Origin: Grammothele lineata
Taxonomy: Eukaryota > Basidiomycota > Agaricomycetes > Polyporales > Polyporaceae
Direction: 5' to 3'
Assembly: GCA_002150815.3 (NCBI GenBank)
Contig: NDFF03000001.1
Coordinates: 806,001 to 870,000, forward strand
DNA length: 64,000 bases
In this document: piece by piece, positions 1 through 12,775 of the stretch
How positions within the stretch are numbered: position 1 is the stretch's first letter
How the letters are laid out: each line of letters starts with the position of its first letter
The notes under the pieces: model-generated
What the model saw: only the letters and a program-made list of their open reading frames with translations
Databases searched by the model: none
What the model was told of the DNA's origin: nothing
Made by a program: the position numbers and the translations under genes

Positions 1-2145
1 TTGTCGGTGGCTGTTGACTGATTATCAACCTCCGAGGACGAGTCAGGTGCTGAATGGCTGTTCGATGAGGAAGCATTTGTGTGGATGGGGCGCTTAGGCG
101 ATTTGGGTACGGTTGGCGGAGCGAACGCCGCAGTACCGCGATGAGGTTGAGGCGGAGCGGGAGATTTGCTTCGTGCTGGCGCCTTAGAGGGAGACCCTGC
201 GCGGGGGAGGTTGAAACTAAACGGCTTGGGAACAGTGGCAGGTCCAGGAGATTTTGCAGGAGAGCGCGACCGGTCGCTGGAGGCCTGTGCGGGAGTAGTG
301 GGTGGAGCGGAGAAGACAGAGGGCGGTTGTCCATTCGTAGCGGGCGCGCTGAAGATGCTGGATGACAGATTGGGGACAGCGGAGGTCCGTGAAGAATTGG
401 GGGCACTGAAAACACTGGGTGCGAGGGAAGGTTGGAGCATATTATCGGTAGTGGGCTCGGTGGATAGGTTGGGCGCACTGAAGGCATTGGATGAAAGCGC
501 ACTGGGCACGCTGAGGATATTGGACGAGAGTGAAGGGGTCGATGCATTGAAAGCGCTACCTTGAGCTGACCCTTGAGAGCCTGACGTATCGCCAGGGGAA
601 GCGGGTATTATAGGTATTCCGATAAGACCGCCTCGTGCGTCGGTCATATCCATGGATGACTCCAAGGTACCCAAGCTCGTACGCTGTGTTAGATTGACCG
701 TACGATTGTCCAAGTCAAAATCCTCGCCGAAGCTGTCCTCGGTACTGAAGGTATCGTCTCTGATTTCTGGGGTAGGGTCATCACTGAAACTATCCTCAGG
801 CGCGACAGATGTGGGTGGTCCAAGGGGGATGCCAAAAGATGCACGAGCTTTCTGCAGACGACTCATCGCAGTAGTCAGATCCATATCGAGTTCTCCATCA
901 CCATCTTCCTCCATGAGCGATTGTCCGGGGGATGGCTGTATCAGAAGAGCGTCGTCGTCGGATTCTGGTGGAGGAGGTTCGTATGGCTCGCTCCCTGCAT
1001 GGGTCATCGCGCGCAACTGCAACAGCATAGGGTCTATTTCTTGTGGGGCCCGCACTACTGGGATGGTATACTCCATTGGTTCTCCAGAAGAGCCTTCGGA
1101 CATGAATGACCCCTGCCCAGAAGACATGGACATATCTTCAGAGAACGATTGTCCTTCCTCCGGAAGGCCCTCCAGCTGCGAGTCTTGTGGGAGGTTTTCA
1201 GCGGCATTGCTTGTCGCAGTCATAATAGATGAACGTCGCCGTCCCACACCGGGAAGGGACCGCCGATGTGGACCGCCCAAAGAAAGCGAACGCTTGCGTT
1301 CGATGTTGCGAGCAATGGCCTCCGTGACCTCCATATCGGACTCATCGTCTTCCTCTTCTGTGAACTCTTCATCTTCTACTGCAGAGCTATCCGGAAACCC
1401 GGACTGTGGAAGGAAGTCCTGGGGAAGAAGCGCTGTGTCGTCCAAGTCCATGTCCATTGACTGCTCACCAAATTCACTATACATCCCAGAAGACCGGCGA
1501 CGCATTGAGCTACGCCTCCTGGACTGGCCTGGTATCGCATTCTCGTCATTCTCGGCACGGGTGATGAAGACGGGAGCAGGCGGATTAGCAGGAGAGTCTG
1601 GTTCGGCCGGAGAAGAAGGAGGGTCGCCTTTGTTCGCGTCGGGGTGGAACAAGCGGACATGAGTGTGCGCAGCAAAACTGACGCGGCGTGCGAGACTCTT
1701 GCGAGGGCCATGTCCATGCACCTCGGTGAAGTCCATGGTCTGTGTGACATCTGTACTTGCAGCAACCGAAGATTCTGCCGCATCTGATACCCGTCCCAGA
1801 GGAAGGTTGAGGGACGCCTTGAGAATACTTTTGCGTGGGGCCTGGTAGAGAGCTTAGCATGAGGAGTTGACGCGCACCACCGGAGAGAGAAGGTGCAGTC
1901 TGAGTTCAGGCCTTTCCCGCCGTCCCGACGAGCGACTGATTCTTTTCGCAATAACCATTGCTACCTGCGCCTTCTACATGTTCCGCGGCGAAGAGACTCA
2001 CCAGAAGCCTACGCGCCTTCGCGGCAGGACTAAGTCGTTCTCCAGGCGCGATGCTGTATGCACGTCGACGATGGCTCGGCTTTGCTGGGCCGTGACCGAG
2101 GGCAGCGATTGATTTACGTCTGCTTGGCGAGTTCTTCTTCGACAT
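1..2145 (-). CDS. spc7: Spc7/KNL1-type outer kinetochore scaffold, N-terminal part (runs off left edge)
   Basis: Spc7/KNL1 links the Ndc80/Mis12 network to the spindle checkpoint and recruits PP1 and Bub3-Bub1. Exon 1 is 2145-2002 (48 codons, starts MSKKNSPSRRK). A phase-0 intron (2001-1842) follows, and exon 2 runs from 1841 to base 1 without a stop, giving at least 661 residues. Residues 28-47 carry the basic RRRAYSIAPGE segment. MDFT (84-87), MEVT, MDLT and MDMT are MELT-like repeats, the Bub3-Bub1 docking motif once phosphorylated. RVSF at 101-104 is a PP1-docking motif next to a basic patch, as in KNL1. The rest visible is Ser/Pro-rich and disordered, with repeated SxFSAPN-type segments near the edge. 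The C-terminal coiled coil and RWD domains must lie outside the window. It diverges from the kinesin-6 gene. The family call rests on the motif set and N-terminus. Confidence 0.87.
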
Positions 2146-2418
2146 ATTCAACTTGCCCAGGATAACCAAGAAGAGACAAAAGGCAAGGTCAGGAGGTGAG
2201 GGTCGAATGCAGACGCGGTGGCGTGTTGGATCGCGACTGCAGTGGACGCGTCCATCACGTGACAAACGCGCCCTCGTGGTTGTGGCCCGCCTCGGCATCC
2301 GACTTGTCGCGCCTGGCATCGATCCCTCTCCTACTTGCCGACACACGCCCTCCATCGATCTCTACGCTGCATCAACGACTCGTCATAACATACTCGTTAC
2401 CCTCTGCACGCTCTCTGG
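2146..2418. promoter_or_regulatory. Shared divergent promoter of spc7 and the kinesin-6 gene
   Basis: Only 273 bp separate the two start codons. The segment holds an MluI-type box ACGCGT at 2246-2251, an E-box CACGTG at 2256-2261 and a further AAACGCG at 2264-2270, all within 25 bp. ACGCGT is the binding site of MBF-type cell-cycle factors in yeasts. That it works here is inference, since this hexamer is not rare in GC-rich DNA. Confidence 0.5.
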
Positions 2419-5400
2419 ATGGCGAGCAAACCGAAAGCCACCCGCGCCTCCACTCGCACAAAGGCCTCCACAGATCCCCCAGCCCCTGCACGCACTACTC
2501 GAGCTGTCTCTAAGTCGAGCACAGTAGCAGCACCCACAAAGAAAGCTGCTTCGCGTAAACCTCTAGTGAATAGAGACAACTCACCGGATGCCAAAGCCAC
2601 TGGACGCAACATTACTCCCAAACTAAAGTCAGTGGAAAAGCCGGCCTCCTTAGTCGAGTTGCCCCCGGAAACGGATAGAGAGCCCATCAAGGTGCGCAGC
2701 CATTCAGGCTTGACTATGCATGCCAAACACGTTGGTATTGCGTGAACAAGTGCACCGACAATGGCTAGAAACCGCCTCTGGACAGGCTAGTACTGCAGGG
2801 TATAAGAGCTGTTCTACGAATTTTTCGACTTCGCCGCTCAACGCCCCCGAGCAGTTCTTTCGTCTTACATCGAGCGGTTTCAACTAATGCATATACTGTT
2901 AACAGGCTTTCTTAAGAATACGTCCTCGTTCTGAGGACGCCGATGCGAACTACGAACCGTATCTTGAACCGCTCTCGGACACATCCGTCCGAATGTCCGA
3001 TCCATCATCGTCTACTCATTCACGCGTGTCGTCCATCAACCCGACTTCTATTTACACTTTCTCGCATGTGTTTCCTCCCGACACTACGCAATCGGACTTC
3101 TTCACTAGGACAACTCTACCAATCGTTCGAGACGCGCTCGAAGGGCAAAACGGACTGCTGTTCGCGTATGGAGTTACGAATTCAGGGAAGACATACACGA
3201 TACAAGGTAGGGGTGGTGAAGGCAACGCTGGGATCATTCCAAGGACTCTCGATGTGATTTTCAACAGTATTGAGGGCCTGCATGGGGATGGGAAGGTGTG
3301 ATCATTTCAACTACTATTCCTTCTGGCACTGATTCATGGAGTAATACCCAGTACAGGCCTGTTCGACTACAAGGCATAGAACTTGCGTCGGAATCTGATG
3401 AGCCTACGACAATTCGCCTTCCTAACAAATCGGGCTCTCCCGCTCTTGGCGATGTTCTCGAAGAAGACGAAGACCTGTCTTCATCCCCGGCATCGAGCGC
3501 GGACACAGATCCAACAGTCTTGAGATTGGATCGTAACTATGAGTACACCATCTGGCTGTCTTACGCGGAGGTTTACAACGAGAAGGCGTATGACCTGTTC
3601 GGAGCTCTGGAAGCTGGCCAAACTGGCCCAAGCACACCGCGTACAGCATCTGGTATTCCACGTTCGACGTCATCATTTCTCAACATGCCAGTTCCGTCAA
3701 ACAAATCTTCTCCCCTCCTACTTACACGTAAGGCCCTTACCGTCAAGCCCAGCCCAGCTAGTGATGGAGATGGCGACGGCCCTGCTGGCAAGTATATTGC
3801 AGGACTCCGACAAGTCCGTGTTCGGAGTGCAGCAGAAGCCAAGGAGCTCCTACGTGTCGGTCAACTGCACCGTCGCGTGTTTGGTACGCTCGCGAACAGC
3901 CAGAGCAGTCGTAGCCACGCACTCGTAACCATCAAGATTCTACGGGTGCACCGCGGAGAACGCAACGTACGCTACCCTCTACTTTGGCTGAATTTGAATA
4001 AGGCTTACTGAATATGAACGTGGTCAGGATCCTACCAGTATTCAGACCTCGCGCTTGACGCTCGTTGACCTCGCTGGCTCTGAGCGCACGAAACATACAC
4101 AAACATCCGGGGAACGTCTTCGCGAGGCGGGCAACATTAATAAGTCGCTTATGGTTCTTGGACAGTGTATGGAGACCCTCCGTGCGAACCAGCGCACCCT
4201 CGCGCGCTGTCTGCAACAGACTACGACGAAACCTGGCTCGCAGGGCGACACACGCGACGTCAAGCGCGGGCTTGCGCTTGTCCCCTTCCGTCATAGCAAA
4301 CTTACGGAGATCCTCATGGACTATTTTGCTGGCGACGGGCGTGCTGTGATGATCGTCAACGTGAACCCGTACGATACGGGCTTCGACGAGAACGTGCACG
4401 TCATGAAGTTTTCGGCGCTCGCAAGAGAGGTCTACACAAATCCGGCTGCCACGGCACCGCGGGCACTACCGTCGCCTACCAAACCGAAGAGCAACGGGGC
4501 TCGCACGGGCGCGCCATATCGTCGACAAGTCACACTTTCACTTGGCGGTGGTGCTGGCAGGAAAGCTAGTGAAACGCACCTGGAGGTATTGGAGGGTATG
4601 TGGATGGGTGGTTATCTGTGCGCTAGACAAGTAGCTAACGAACAACACAGAGGACGAGGAGCTCGATGACGGAGAGGAGACGAGTGTCGAGGATGATGAG
4701 CCAATCAACCCGCTCGTAAATGCTCTGTTCGACGAGATTGAGGAGCTGCGCATGCAATTATACGACGCGCAGCTTCGTTGTGCGCTCATCGAGGCCGAAA
4801 CTCGTGAGGAAGTTATGATCGAAATGGAGGAGCGGATGCAGAGCATGGAGAATATGTTCACCAAGCGTCTCATGCGTGTCGTAAGTTACTTTGAGTACCA
4901 CTTGGCCACTGCCAGCTGGGCTAACAAGCTCGATACGTACAGATGGAACACAACGAGGAGAGGATGGACGCCAAGCTGGACATGATCCAGCGCTCCCGTA
5001 TGCTCGGTCGCGGCGCTGTACCTCGCTCAGAGGGTGGCTACTCAGACTCAATAGCAGACTCTGACGTCGGCCCACTGCGCATGAGTGACGTTGGAGAGGG
5101 AGAGTTCGACGACGTCGGGTCTTCCGTCGCCGGGGTACGCCATGCATGTTCCGATTTCTAGGAAATTTACTGACCGAGATCTTGTACAGCGTGACGCAGA
5201 CAACGAAAGCGATTCAGATGCTTACGTTCACTCTTCGGGCACACGTAGCCGCACTCCCTCACCACTTGCGAATAAGGGTCGGCCAGCACCCAAGCGCCAG
5301 TCTACCCTCAAGGCCAATCAGTCGAGCGCCCCTGCGAGGAAGTCAGATCACGCCATGGACATCGATGACCCCGAGACCGACGAGATCGAAACCGCTAGTC

Positions 5401-6001
5401 CTGAAGGGGACGATAGCGAAGGGGACGACGCTGATTCCATTGACGAATTCATCGACGACGAGGTTGAGTCCGAGTCCGAGTCTGACGACGAAGACTCTAT
5501 CCATGATTGGAGTGAGAGCGAGGACTCCGAGACGACACCGGAGAAGGGCAAGGCGAAGGGCAAGACAGTGACTCCGCCAAAGAAGACGCCGCTTGCTCAG
5601 GCGAAGGCGAAGCAACAGCAGGGCGGGCGACGCTCCACGCGTACATCGTCCAAAGTCGTCGCGGAACTTCAGCAGGAACTGGACGCGCTGTCGTTGGGCG
5701 AGGACCCGGACGACTCGACTATCGTCATCCCAAACCGGAAGGCCCGCGAGGAGGCCGCGGCGGCAATAGGGTCCGACGCAGAGTATGTGCCCAAGAAGGG
5801 CGAAGTGGACGGAGCGAAGAAAAAGAAGAGGTGAGCTCTTTACTCCAGGGACTCAAGCTAAACGATGCTAAACGGCTTAATCATTCTCTAAGGCAATTGG
5901 GCAAGAACAAGGCAATGACCGAGGTCGATGTAGAGAACATCGCCGTAGGCTCACAAAGCGGAGGCAGGCAGTTGCGACGCAGCACGAGAGGCAACCGGTA
6001 A
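2419..6001 (+). CDS. Kinesin-6 family motor protein (KIF20/KIF23/Klp9 type)
   Basis: Plus-end-directed mitotic motor; this family acts at the spindle midzone and in cytokinesis. Eight exons: 2419-2691, 2906-3295, 3352-3966, 4028-4595, 4651-4880, 4943-5134, 5190-5830, 5893-6001, giving 1005 aa with all phases consistent. The P-loop GVTNSGKT is at about 180-187, switch I NSQSSRSH lies in exon 3, and switch II DLAGSER opens exon 4. The motor is interrupted by a long insertion before the WLSYAEVYNEKAYDLF segment, a kinesin-6 hallmark. After the motor come a short coiled coil (exons 5-6), an acidic Ser/Asp-rich stretch and a basic KKKKR-type tail. The first intron (214 nt) is unusually long here, so a small extra exon cannot be excluded. 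It shares a promoter with spc7. The family is firm; orthology to Klp9 rather than MKLP1 is not. Confidence 0.92.
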
Positions 6002-6309
6002 CTGGCGAAACATGGTGCTCCTCTCTCAGACCGAACACATTGCCGGCAGTGTGTTGCTTCATATACTCACCCACCACTACATAGACCTCCTGTTGTCGCG
6101 CCGCCAGGAGCATCTGGTTGTATTCTACCACGCTCTCAAGAGACCAATCCGGTGTACATGTGTAGAAAGGAGTAAAACAATCACGCGAATAGAGGATCGT
6201 GTAAATGCTGCTGCGAGGATGACAATTGTCAACACGCAGAGTACCGCCTAGGCCCAGAGTATACAAATTGTGGTTATGGTTCCCTCCCCGTAGACGTCCC
6301 TGACGCATC

Positions 6310-7596
6310 TCATTGGCCGCCTCCAAATTGCCTGGCACTGTCCTGGGATTAGAAATGCATCAACTACACAATTTCCTCGACTTACAGATCTCTCATTGTC
6401 GGGTCTGACATAAGCTCCGCCATCGAAGGCATACCGCCTCCAGACTGCATTCGGTTCATCTGCACGTCGGACGGTCAACACGAGAAATCCACAAGACAAG
6501 GACACTTTCTCCAAGCGCACCATATTCGCAACCGCCGGGTTCTGCATCATCCTCTCCAGCCCGCCATTCGCCATCATCTGCTGGGCCATCTGCATCATCG
6601 CCGGGTTGTTCATGAGGCCCGCGAGGTCAGGCATCCCACCACCGCCTCCACCACCGCCCATGCCCATGTTACGGAGCATGTCCGCCATGCCGCCCATGTC
6701 CGGCATCCCGCCCGCACCCGCACCTCCGCCCGCGCCCCGCGTGCCAGTCGAGGCGGCCTCAAGAGAGGGCATGTCCTCCGCGTCATCGTCGGGCACGATG
6801 CGCGCCTTGGCATTCTCGAAGCCGGTCTTGAGCGAGGGGTTGGCAGGGTCGATGTCGAGTCCGCGCTGGAAAGCCTCCGAGGCAGCCTTGAAGTCTCCGA
6901 GCGAATAGTGTGCATGTCTGAGCACAGACGAGTCGGTTAACTACCCTCGAAGGTTGGAAGAGTATAATGATGGAGCGCGCACGTACCCTAGCCGGTGGTA
7001 CGCCTTGACGAACGACGGGTCAACCTCAATCGCCTTCTCAGCGTCGAGGACCGCGGAGCCGTGCTCGCCTTTGCTCGAGTACGCGGCCGCGCGATTCGAG
7101 TAGTATACGGCGTTGGTGGGATCAAGCGCGATCGCGTCCGTGTACGCCTTGATCGCCTCCTCGTACTTCTTCGCAGACATCTGCGCGTTGCCTGTCGCTT
7201 TGAGCTTGTCCGCCGCGGCTTTGTCTGCGGCTGAGGGCGCCTTGGGCGCGGACGCAGGGACGGCGGAAGAGGCGGATCCGGAGGGCGCGAGCTTGTCCTT
7301 GGTCTTCAAGAAGACGTCAAAGATGGAGAGGAGGGTGGCAGGCTTGACAGAGAGCCGGCTAGTTTGCTCCGTGTCTGAAGGGTCGACACCGAATGCCTCG
7401 CCGATGCATTGGACTAGAGCAGCCAAGAAGCAAGAGCGGGTTGTAGAAGGTGAGAAGGTGGCGAGGCTAGCGGCAAGCCGGACGACGCACTGGCTACCTC
7501 CAAGCTCTCCTTGTCATCCTGCTTGATGGTGCCATCGTCGATAGACTGGTTGAGAAAGTCAATGATAGACAGTACTAGGCGTTGTTTGCTGGACAT
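6310..7596 (-). CDS. SGT2: Small glutamine-rich TPR co-chaperone Sgt2/SGTA
   Basis: Cytosolic co-chaperone that receives tail-anchored proteins and hands them to the Get4/5-Get3 pathway. Five exons: 7596-7491, 7413-6987, 6917-6521, 6459-6386 and 6331-6310 (a 22-nt last exon), giving 341 aa, close to the usual length of about 340. The N-terminal dimerisation domain (about 1-70; IIDFLNQSIDDGTI, then AIQCIGEAFGVDPSD) is followed by three TPRs (about 105-215, with YYSNRAAAYSSKGEH). A Gly/Met-rich C-terminus with NPAMMQMAQQMM comes next. The protein ends QFGGGQ, reached only with the second of two nearby AG acceptors. The first exon uses donor GTGCGT at 7490, giving phase 1 and the conserved EVAIQCIGEAFG. 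It diverges from PRP19 over 226 bp. Confidence 0.93.
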
Positions 7597-7822
7597 GGCG
7601 GTAGTGGTACTAGTGCGATAGCTGAAAGCTTTCGTAGATTCTTTTGGCTTCCCGAGCGCAGCGGAGGACGCGCGAGCGGGGGGAGACGCCGGGGGAAACA
7701 GCTGCAAACACGCTGCCCGCAATCTGCGCCGTGGCATGGCGCGCGGGCGCCAGACACCTTGAGTGGTTCATCTCGACGTCCTCCGCGTCGTCCTCACCGT
7801 CCTCGTCGCCGCTGCCGCTACC
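7597..7822. promoter_or_regulatory. Divergent promoter between SGT2 and PRP19
   Basis: 226 bp between the two start codons. No recognisable binding site stands out. The right half, running into the PRP19 leader, is pyrimidine-rich on the plus strand. Confidence 0.4.
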
Positions 7823-9454
7823 ATGTCCTTCTTCTGCTCTATCTCGGGCGAGCCTCCGCAGGATCCTGTCGTCTCGTCCAAGTCTGGTCACGTGTACGAG
7901 CGCCGCCTCATCCTCAAGTACATTACCGAGAATGGCACCGACCCCATTACCGGAGACAAACTGGAGGAGGGGGACCTTGTGACCGTCAAAGCTAGTGCGT
8001 GTCTTCCGTAGTTACTTTTGTTCAATGCGTCTATAACACCGTATATACACCAGACCCAAAAGCTGCGCCTCCCCGGCCGCCAACTGCGAGCTCTATCCCT
8101 GCTCTCCTCCAGACACTCCAAAATGAGTGGGACGCGGCAATGCTCGAGACGTTCGCGCTCCGCCAGCAGTATAACTCCCTCCGTCAAGAGCTCAGCTATG
8201 CTCTCTATGCTCAAGATGCCGCTCAGCGTGTCGTGGCGCGTCTTATTAAGGAGCGCGACGCGGCAAGAGAGTGAGTTGTCCTAGCATTTCCAATGACGCG
8301 TCTTTCTGAATCCGTGCCTTGTCAGAGCTCTGAGCAGCGTTGCCGCAACGATGAACGTGGAGTCCTCCGCACCTGCGGGAGATGTCGAGATGGGTGATGC
8401 CGGTCAGGAAGCCGGCGGTCTCCCCGCCGAGGTCATGAAGGCTATCGATGAGACGCACCAGGCCCTTTCTGCTACGCGTAAAAAGCGCAAGCCTCCTGCA
8501 GGATATGCGACCGCGGCGGATGTGAAGGGTTACACCGCTAAGCACACCATCCCTTCTCTTCACTCCCCCTCCCCTTCGGGCATTACCTCCATCGCCGTCT
8601 CCACCGCCAACCCGTCGCAGTTCCTTACTGGCGGCAACGACAAGATTGTGCAGCTCTACGACCGGAGTACCGACAAGGTCCTTGCTTCCCTCAAAGGCCA
8701 CACGAAGAAGGTCACGCATGTCGCACTGCGCGAGCGGGAAGACGAGCCCACACTCATTCTCTCCGCCAGCGCGGACAAGATCGCCAAGGCATGGGCACAC
8801 GACTCGGCGTCTGGCGAGTACATCCCGAAAGCGACCATCCGCACGCACAAGGGCGAGCTCACCGGACTCGCCGTGCACCCTACCTCAACGCTCATGGCGC
8901 TCAGCTCGGTCGACCGGACATGGTCATTACACGACCTGAACAGTTTCTCGCAGGTGTTCCGCTCGGCTGAGTCTGAGGAGCCCTTCACGTCGCTCGGCAT
9001 CCACCCCGACGGTACGCTCGTCGCATGCGGTACGCCGGGGGGCAGCATCCAGGTGTTCGACATCCGCGCGGGCGCAGTCGCGACGACGCTCGCGCCCGAA
9101 GGCGCCGCGCCGTTCACAGTTAATACGCTCTCCTTCTCCGAGAACGGGTACCACCTCGCCGCGCCCGACTCACTCGCCTCCGTCGCGGTGTGGGACCTGC
9201 GCAAGCCGAAGGTCACGAAGAGCCTCGCGCTCGGCGACGCGTTCAAGGTGAACCGCGTCGCGTACGACTACAGCGCGGGCTTCCTCGCTGTCGCGGGCAG
9301 CGAGGGCCTGCGCGTCTTTGCGAACAAGAGTTGGGAGGAGCTCGTCAGGTTCGAGGAGGGCGGTGAGGTCGCAGACCTCGTCTTCGGCCCGGGGGCCCAG
9401 GAGATCTGGGGCGTGTCGGGCCGGGAGGTGAGGATCTGGGGCGCGGCAGAGTGA
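7823..9454 (+). CDS. PRP19: Prp19, U-box/WD40 E3 ubiquitin ligase of the spliceosome
   Basis: Core of the NineTeen complex, which activates the spliceosome and also serves DNA repair. Three exons (7823-7994, 8054-8270, 8326-9454) give 505 aa, the usual size. The N-terminus [18 protein letters not shown] is the U-box, continuing through [13 protein letters not shown] and DPITGD. Then comes a proline-rich linker, a coiled-coil tetramerisation segment (exon 2: [20 protein letters not shown]) and a short linker. The C-terminal half is a WD40 propeller with readable blades ([52 protein letters not shown]). Introns are 59 and 55 nt. No anomaly seen. Confidence 0.97.
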
Positions 9455-10492
9455 GGAAAACCGACCGGTCTGGTCGGGACGGGGGAGGACGAGAGCCTGT
9501 CGGTGCTATGTTCATAATTTACTGTTCTTGCTCTGTTTGTCCCTGTACGCTGAGAACGCACATCTATGTACGTCCTGCCAAGCTCTGAAAGGTGGGCATG
9601 TGAACCTCTGCGCCCGAGCTAGGATGGTTCCAGACATAAGCCACATGGCAATGTACGTTCCTGTCCAATCCGACAAGATGTCGGAGAGGAGAAGTCGAGG
9701 CGTTTGAGGACGCGGCGACGCGCATTGGACCGTGGGCACGAAGCCGTGGTCGGCTGTCTTCGGTGCCTGGTCCGCGGCGGGAAAATGTGACAAGCGTGCT
9801 GATGTCATTCCCTCAGACGCCTTCCCGAAATGCCCGGGAGTTTTTGGCGCCCGTCCTCCTCCCAGTGCCACCACGTTGACCGACCAGACAAACTCCTACG
9901 CAGATTGAGTGGATGTGGCTCAAGTACCGCCCAGCAGCGCCCTCTGTGGTGGCGAGCATGCTGGGGTCAAGTCGTAGGGATGGGTATCAACGAGCCAACC
10001 ACGCCAACGCTAGCTTCACGCAGTTCACGCGGACTCCGACTGGCCACTCAGCAGGATGCGGCGCCCTTGATCAGCAGCTCGACTCGGCGTACCGCCCATC
10101 AGTAGGACGCCGATTTCTCAGAGACCCATCTTGCTCCGCGCCGGAGCGGCGCACCTGTGTGCCGCGGCCGTCCAGCCAAGCCTCGCGAGGGCTTAAGTTC
10201 TCAAAAGCCGCCGTCCTTCGCTCGCGCCGACTTGTCTCTCTGCCAACTCCATCCACCGACCCGGTCTTCAAAGCGTCGCCCGCCCGCCTTCCGAGCGAGT
10301 CTGACAGACATCCGCACTTCCGCGCTCCCTACTCGCGGGCATCTCGGCCGTCCTCCTCACACTCCTCCGATTGCACGTCAAGCCGGCGCGCGATCGACGT
10401 CACCCGAGGCGCACACAAATTCGGGTTCCTTTGCCTACATCTTCAACATCGCGCAGGGGTCTGCCCCCGCCGCCCCGTCCTTTGTTCCCGCC
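9455..10492. other. Intergenic stretch without a supported gene
   Basis: About 1 kb between the PRP19 stop and the RTA1-like start. The left part is presumably the PRP19 3' end, and the part after 10190 is pyrimidine-rich on the plus strand, as expected for the downstream leader. Long open frames on both strands here lack domain signatures and read as GC-rich chance frames. Confidence 0.5.
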
Positions 10493-12169
10493 ATGCCCTC
10501 TGTCTTCCCGCCGCGCCACCTCCACGCCTCGGCGCAAGCCTGGTTATGCGCCGCCCTCGTCTGTCTAGCGGCACTCGCCGCGCCCGCCGAAGCGGTCAAT
10601 ATGCCGGTTCCGTGGGTCTTTACGGACCCAAAGCATGACCCGTTCAACCCGCTCAAGTACATCGCGAGCAACGTGCTGACCGCCATCGCCATCGGTGAGT
10701 CTCTCCCCCAGTTACCCTCATTTTACGCCGCGCGCGGGGGGTTTCGCCACTACTACGCCTGCCTTTCTGGGAGGAGGAGCGGAGCGCGAAGCGAAGCGAG
10801 CGTGGGCAGGCAGGGAAGCAAGAGAAGCGGCGGGGAGGTGGCGGGCTGGTGCGGACATGTTGCGGTGTTTGGGTTCGCCGCGCTCCATCCCCATCGCCTG
10901 TTCCCCCCGCGTTCCCAGCCGCCCACGCCCCATTCGTGCCGTTGAATTGGAAGTTTATGTTTGGGGAGGTTATTTGCGGGCTCGCGCGCGGCGTTTTCCC
11001 AGAGCTGTCCGTTGTGGGCTGAAGCCGAGATGACCGTGAGCTGACCGCGCCACCGTTTCTAGCGCTCGTGCTCGCCGTGGCGCTCACGCAGTCGGGTTTG
11101 ATGTGGAAGTATGGCGGGCGGTGTATGCTATCGATGCTGATTGGGGAGTTTGGTGAGTGAATCTTTGACGAGAGGCTATAGCGCGGTGCTGATATATTTC
11201 GCTCAGCGTGGGCTATTGGATTTGGGACGCGTTTCGGTCTGCATACCGACCCGGATAACACGTCGATATACATCGCGTACTACCTCTTCATCGTTCTCTC
11301 GGTGAGTATGGGTTCATATTATTCAGATGACGAGCTGGTGTTGATAATTCTCGTAGCCATGCGCCTTTATTGCGTCGGAGTACGTCCTCATGGGACGGCT
11401 CGCGAGGTATATCGGTTCCGACAAGCACTTACTCATTTCACCGCAACGTATCACGCTTGTCTTCGTTATATCTGATATCTCCACGTTCCTCGTTCAGGTG
11501 CGCGATCATGCTCGCATAGTTTCACCTCAGCTAACTTTTCTTCGTATCGCTATTCGCAGGCCGCCGGAGCAGGTTTATCTATCTCGAAAGATCAGCACCT
11601 CTCAAAGATCGGAGAACATGTCAGTCTCTAGTTGCTCCGTCTGAGCCGATATGGCTAACATCGAATCTCGTTTGCAGATCTTCCTGGCAGGTCTCGCCCT
11701 CCAGCTCCTTTCTTTCTTGCTCTTCATGGTCGTCGCCTTGAGGTTCCTCTACCGAGTAAGGACGTTGGAGCCCGATACATGGGCGATGGACGCGGCCCTG
11801 CCGTGGCACCGTGACTGGCGTACGCTGTCCTACGTCCTGATTGTCAGCTCTCTCGGTATTCTCGTACGTCCACTCTCTCCCTCAACCGAGATTTCCCCTC
11901 AAGTCCTCCTTCCGTATCTGCAGGTTCGTTGCTGTTACCGTGTGAGCGAGCTGTCGCAGGGCTACCAGGGCCACCTCGCGACGACAGAGGCGTTCTTCTA
12001 TGGGCTCGACTCGCTGCCGCTGTTCATCGCAATCGTCGTCTACGTGCCGTTTTGGCCGGCACGCATGATCCCGACCATCGACCAAGTCGGGAAGCCGGAT
12101 GCCTCATCGCTCGAGAAGACTGCGAATTCGGACGCGCGGGAGAGCGGGAGTGTGGAGGCCGTCGCGTGA
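10493..12169 (+). CDS. RTA1-like multi-pass membrane protein (lipid-translocating exporter family)
   Basis: RTA1-family proteins are fungal seven-helix membrane proteins tied to resistance to toxic lipids or sterol-acting compounds; the transported substrate here is unknown. Seven exons (10493-10694, 11063-11152, 11207-11301, 11357-11497, 11560-11619, 11678-11863, 11924-12169) give 339 aa with consistent phases. A hydrophobic N-terminus (about 12-34) may be a signal anchor. It is followed by the VNMPVPWVF segment and several membrane helices. The family hallmark near the C-terminus is clear: CCYRVSELSQGYQGHLA followed by EAFFYGLDSLPLFIAI. The first intron is long (368 nt) and may hold regulatory sequence. 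The cytosolic tail is short. Confidence 0.88.
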
Positions 12170-12775
12170 CCGGCGTGTAGTGGTGGCAAGCTCTGCTCGC
12201 TTCCGAGACCCGATCGAGGTTGTATAGAGTTGTTTGCGATCGCTACATTACTTACCATATGTGTTCTCTTCGGACGGATTCTATTGTATACTCGAGATCG
12301 TCACAAGGGTAATAGGCAATCGATCTGGATATTCGGGAGATGCTTATTCTCTGTGACACTTCGATCCGCTTGCCACGCCATAGAACATTTCGGAATGATA
12401 GTTCCGACTTTAGTTCACTGGAGTCTGGGTCGGTCCGTAGAGATGCCTCCGGAGTTGTTATGGAGGATGCATGTGGAACACGGTACTCGGAGTTCCGCGT
12501 GCTTAGTGCTCGGGGATCGACGGAGAGGGCGGTCGAGGCTCTGGAGAGGTCTTGTGGCTGTGGCGGCGGCACCGTACGAAAAACACCCGCAAAGGAAATT
12601 TTGGGGGGAAGCCACGAGGGTTAGGGGCGGGGTGCGGGGAGACGCCCGAACGTCACATCCCCAACGGAAGGGACGTGCGAGCGTATACAGCCGCCGTCCG
12701 CCGCGCTCTTGCGTCGCCCGCTCTCGGCCCTCTTCTGCTCTGCTCGTCGACCACCCACCTCTCCTCCACTCCACC
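12170..12775. other. Intergenic, no gene seen
   Basis: About 600 bp between the RTA1-like stop and the Nudix start. The last 120 bp are pyrimidine-rich on the plus strand, consistent with the Nudix leader. No conserved frame. Confidence 0.45.

Noticed and set aside
652..1662. Plus-strand 336-codon Ser-rich open frame
   Set aside because: It is antisense to the Spc7 exon, whose strand carries MELT-like repeats and the RVSF motif; the Ser run mirrors Ser/Asp/Glu codons on the other strand.
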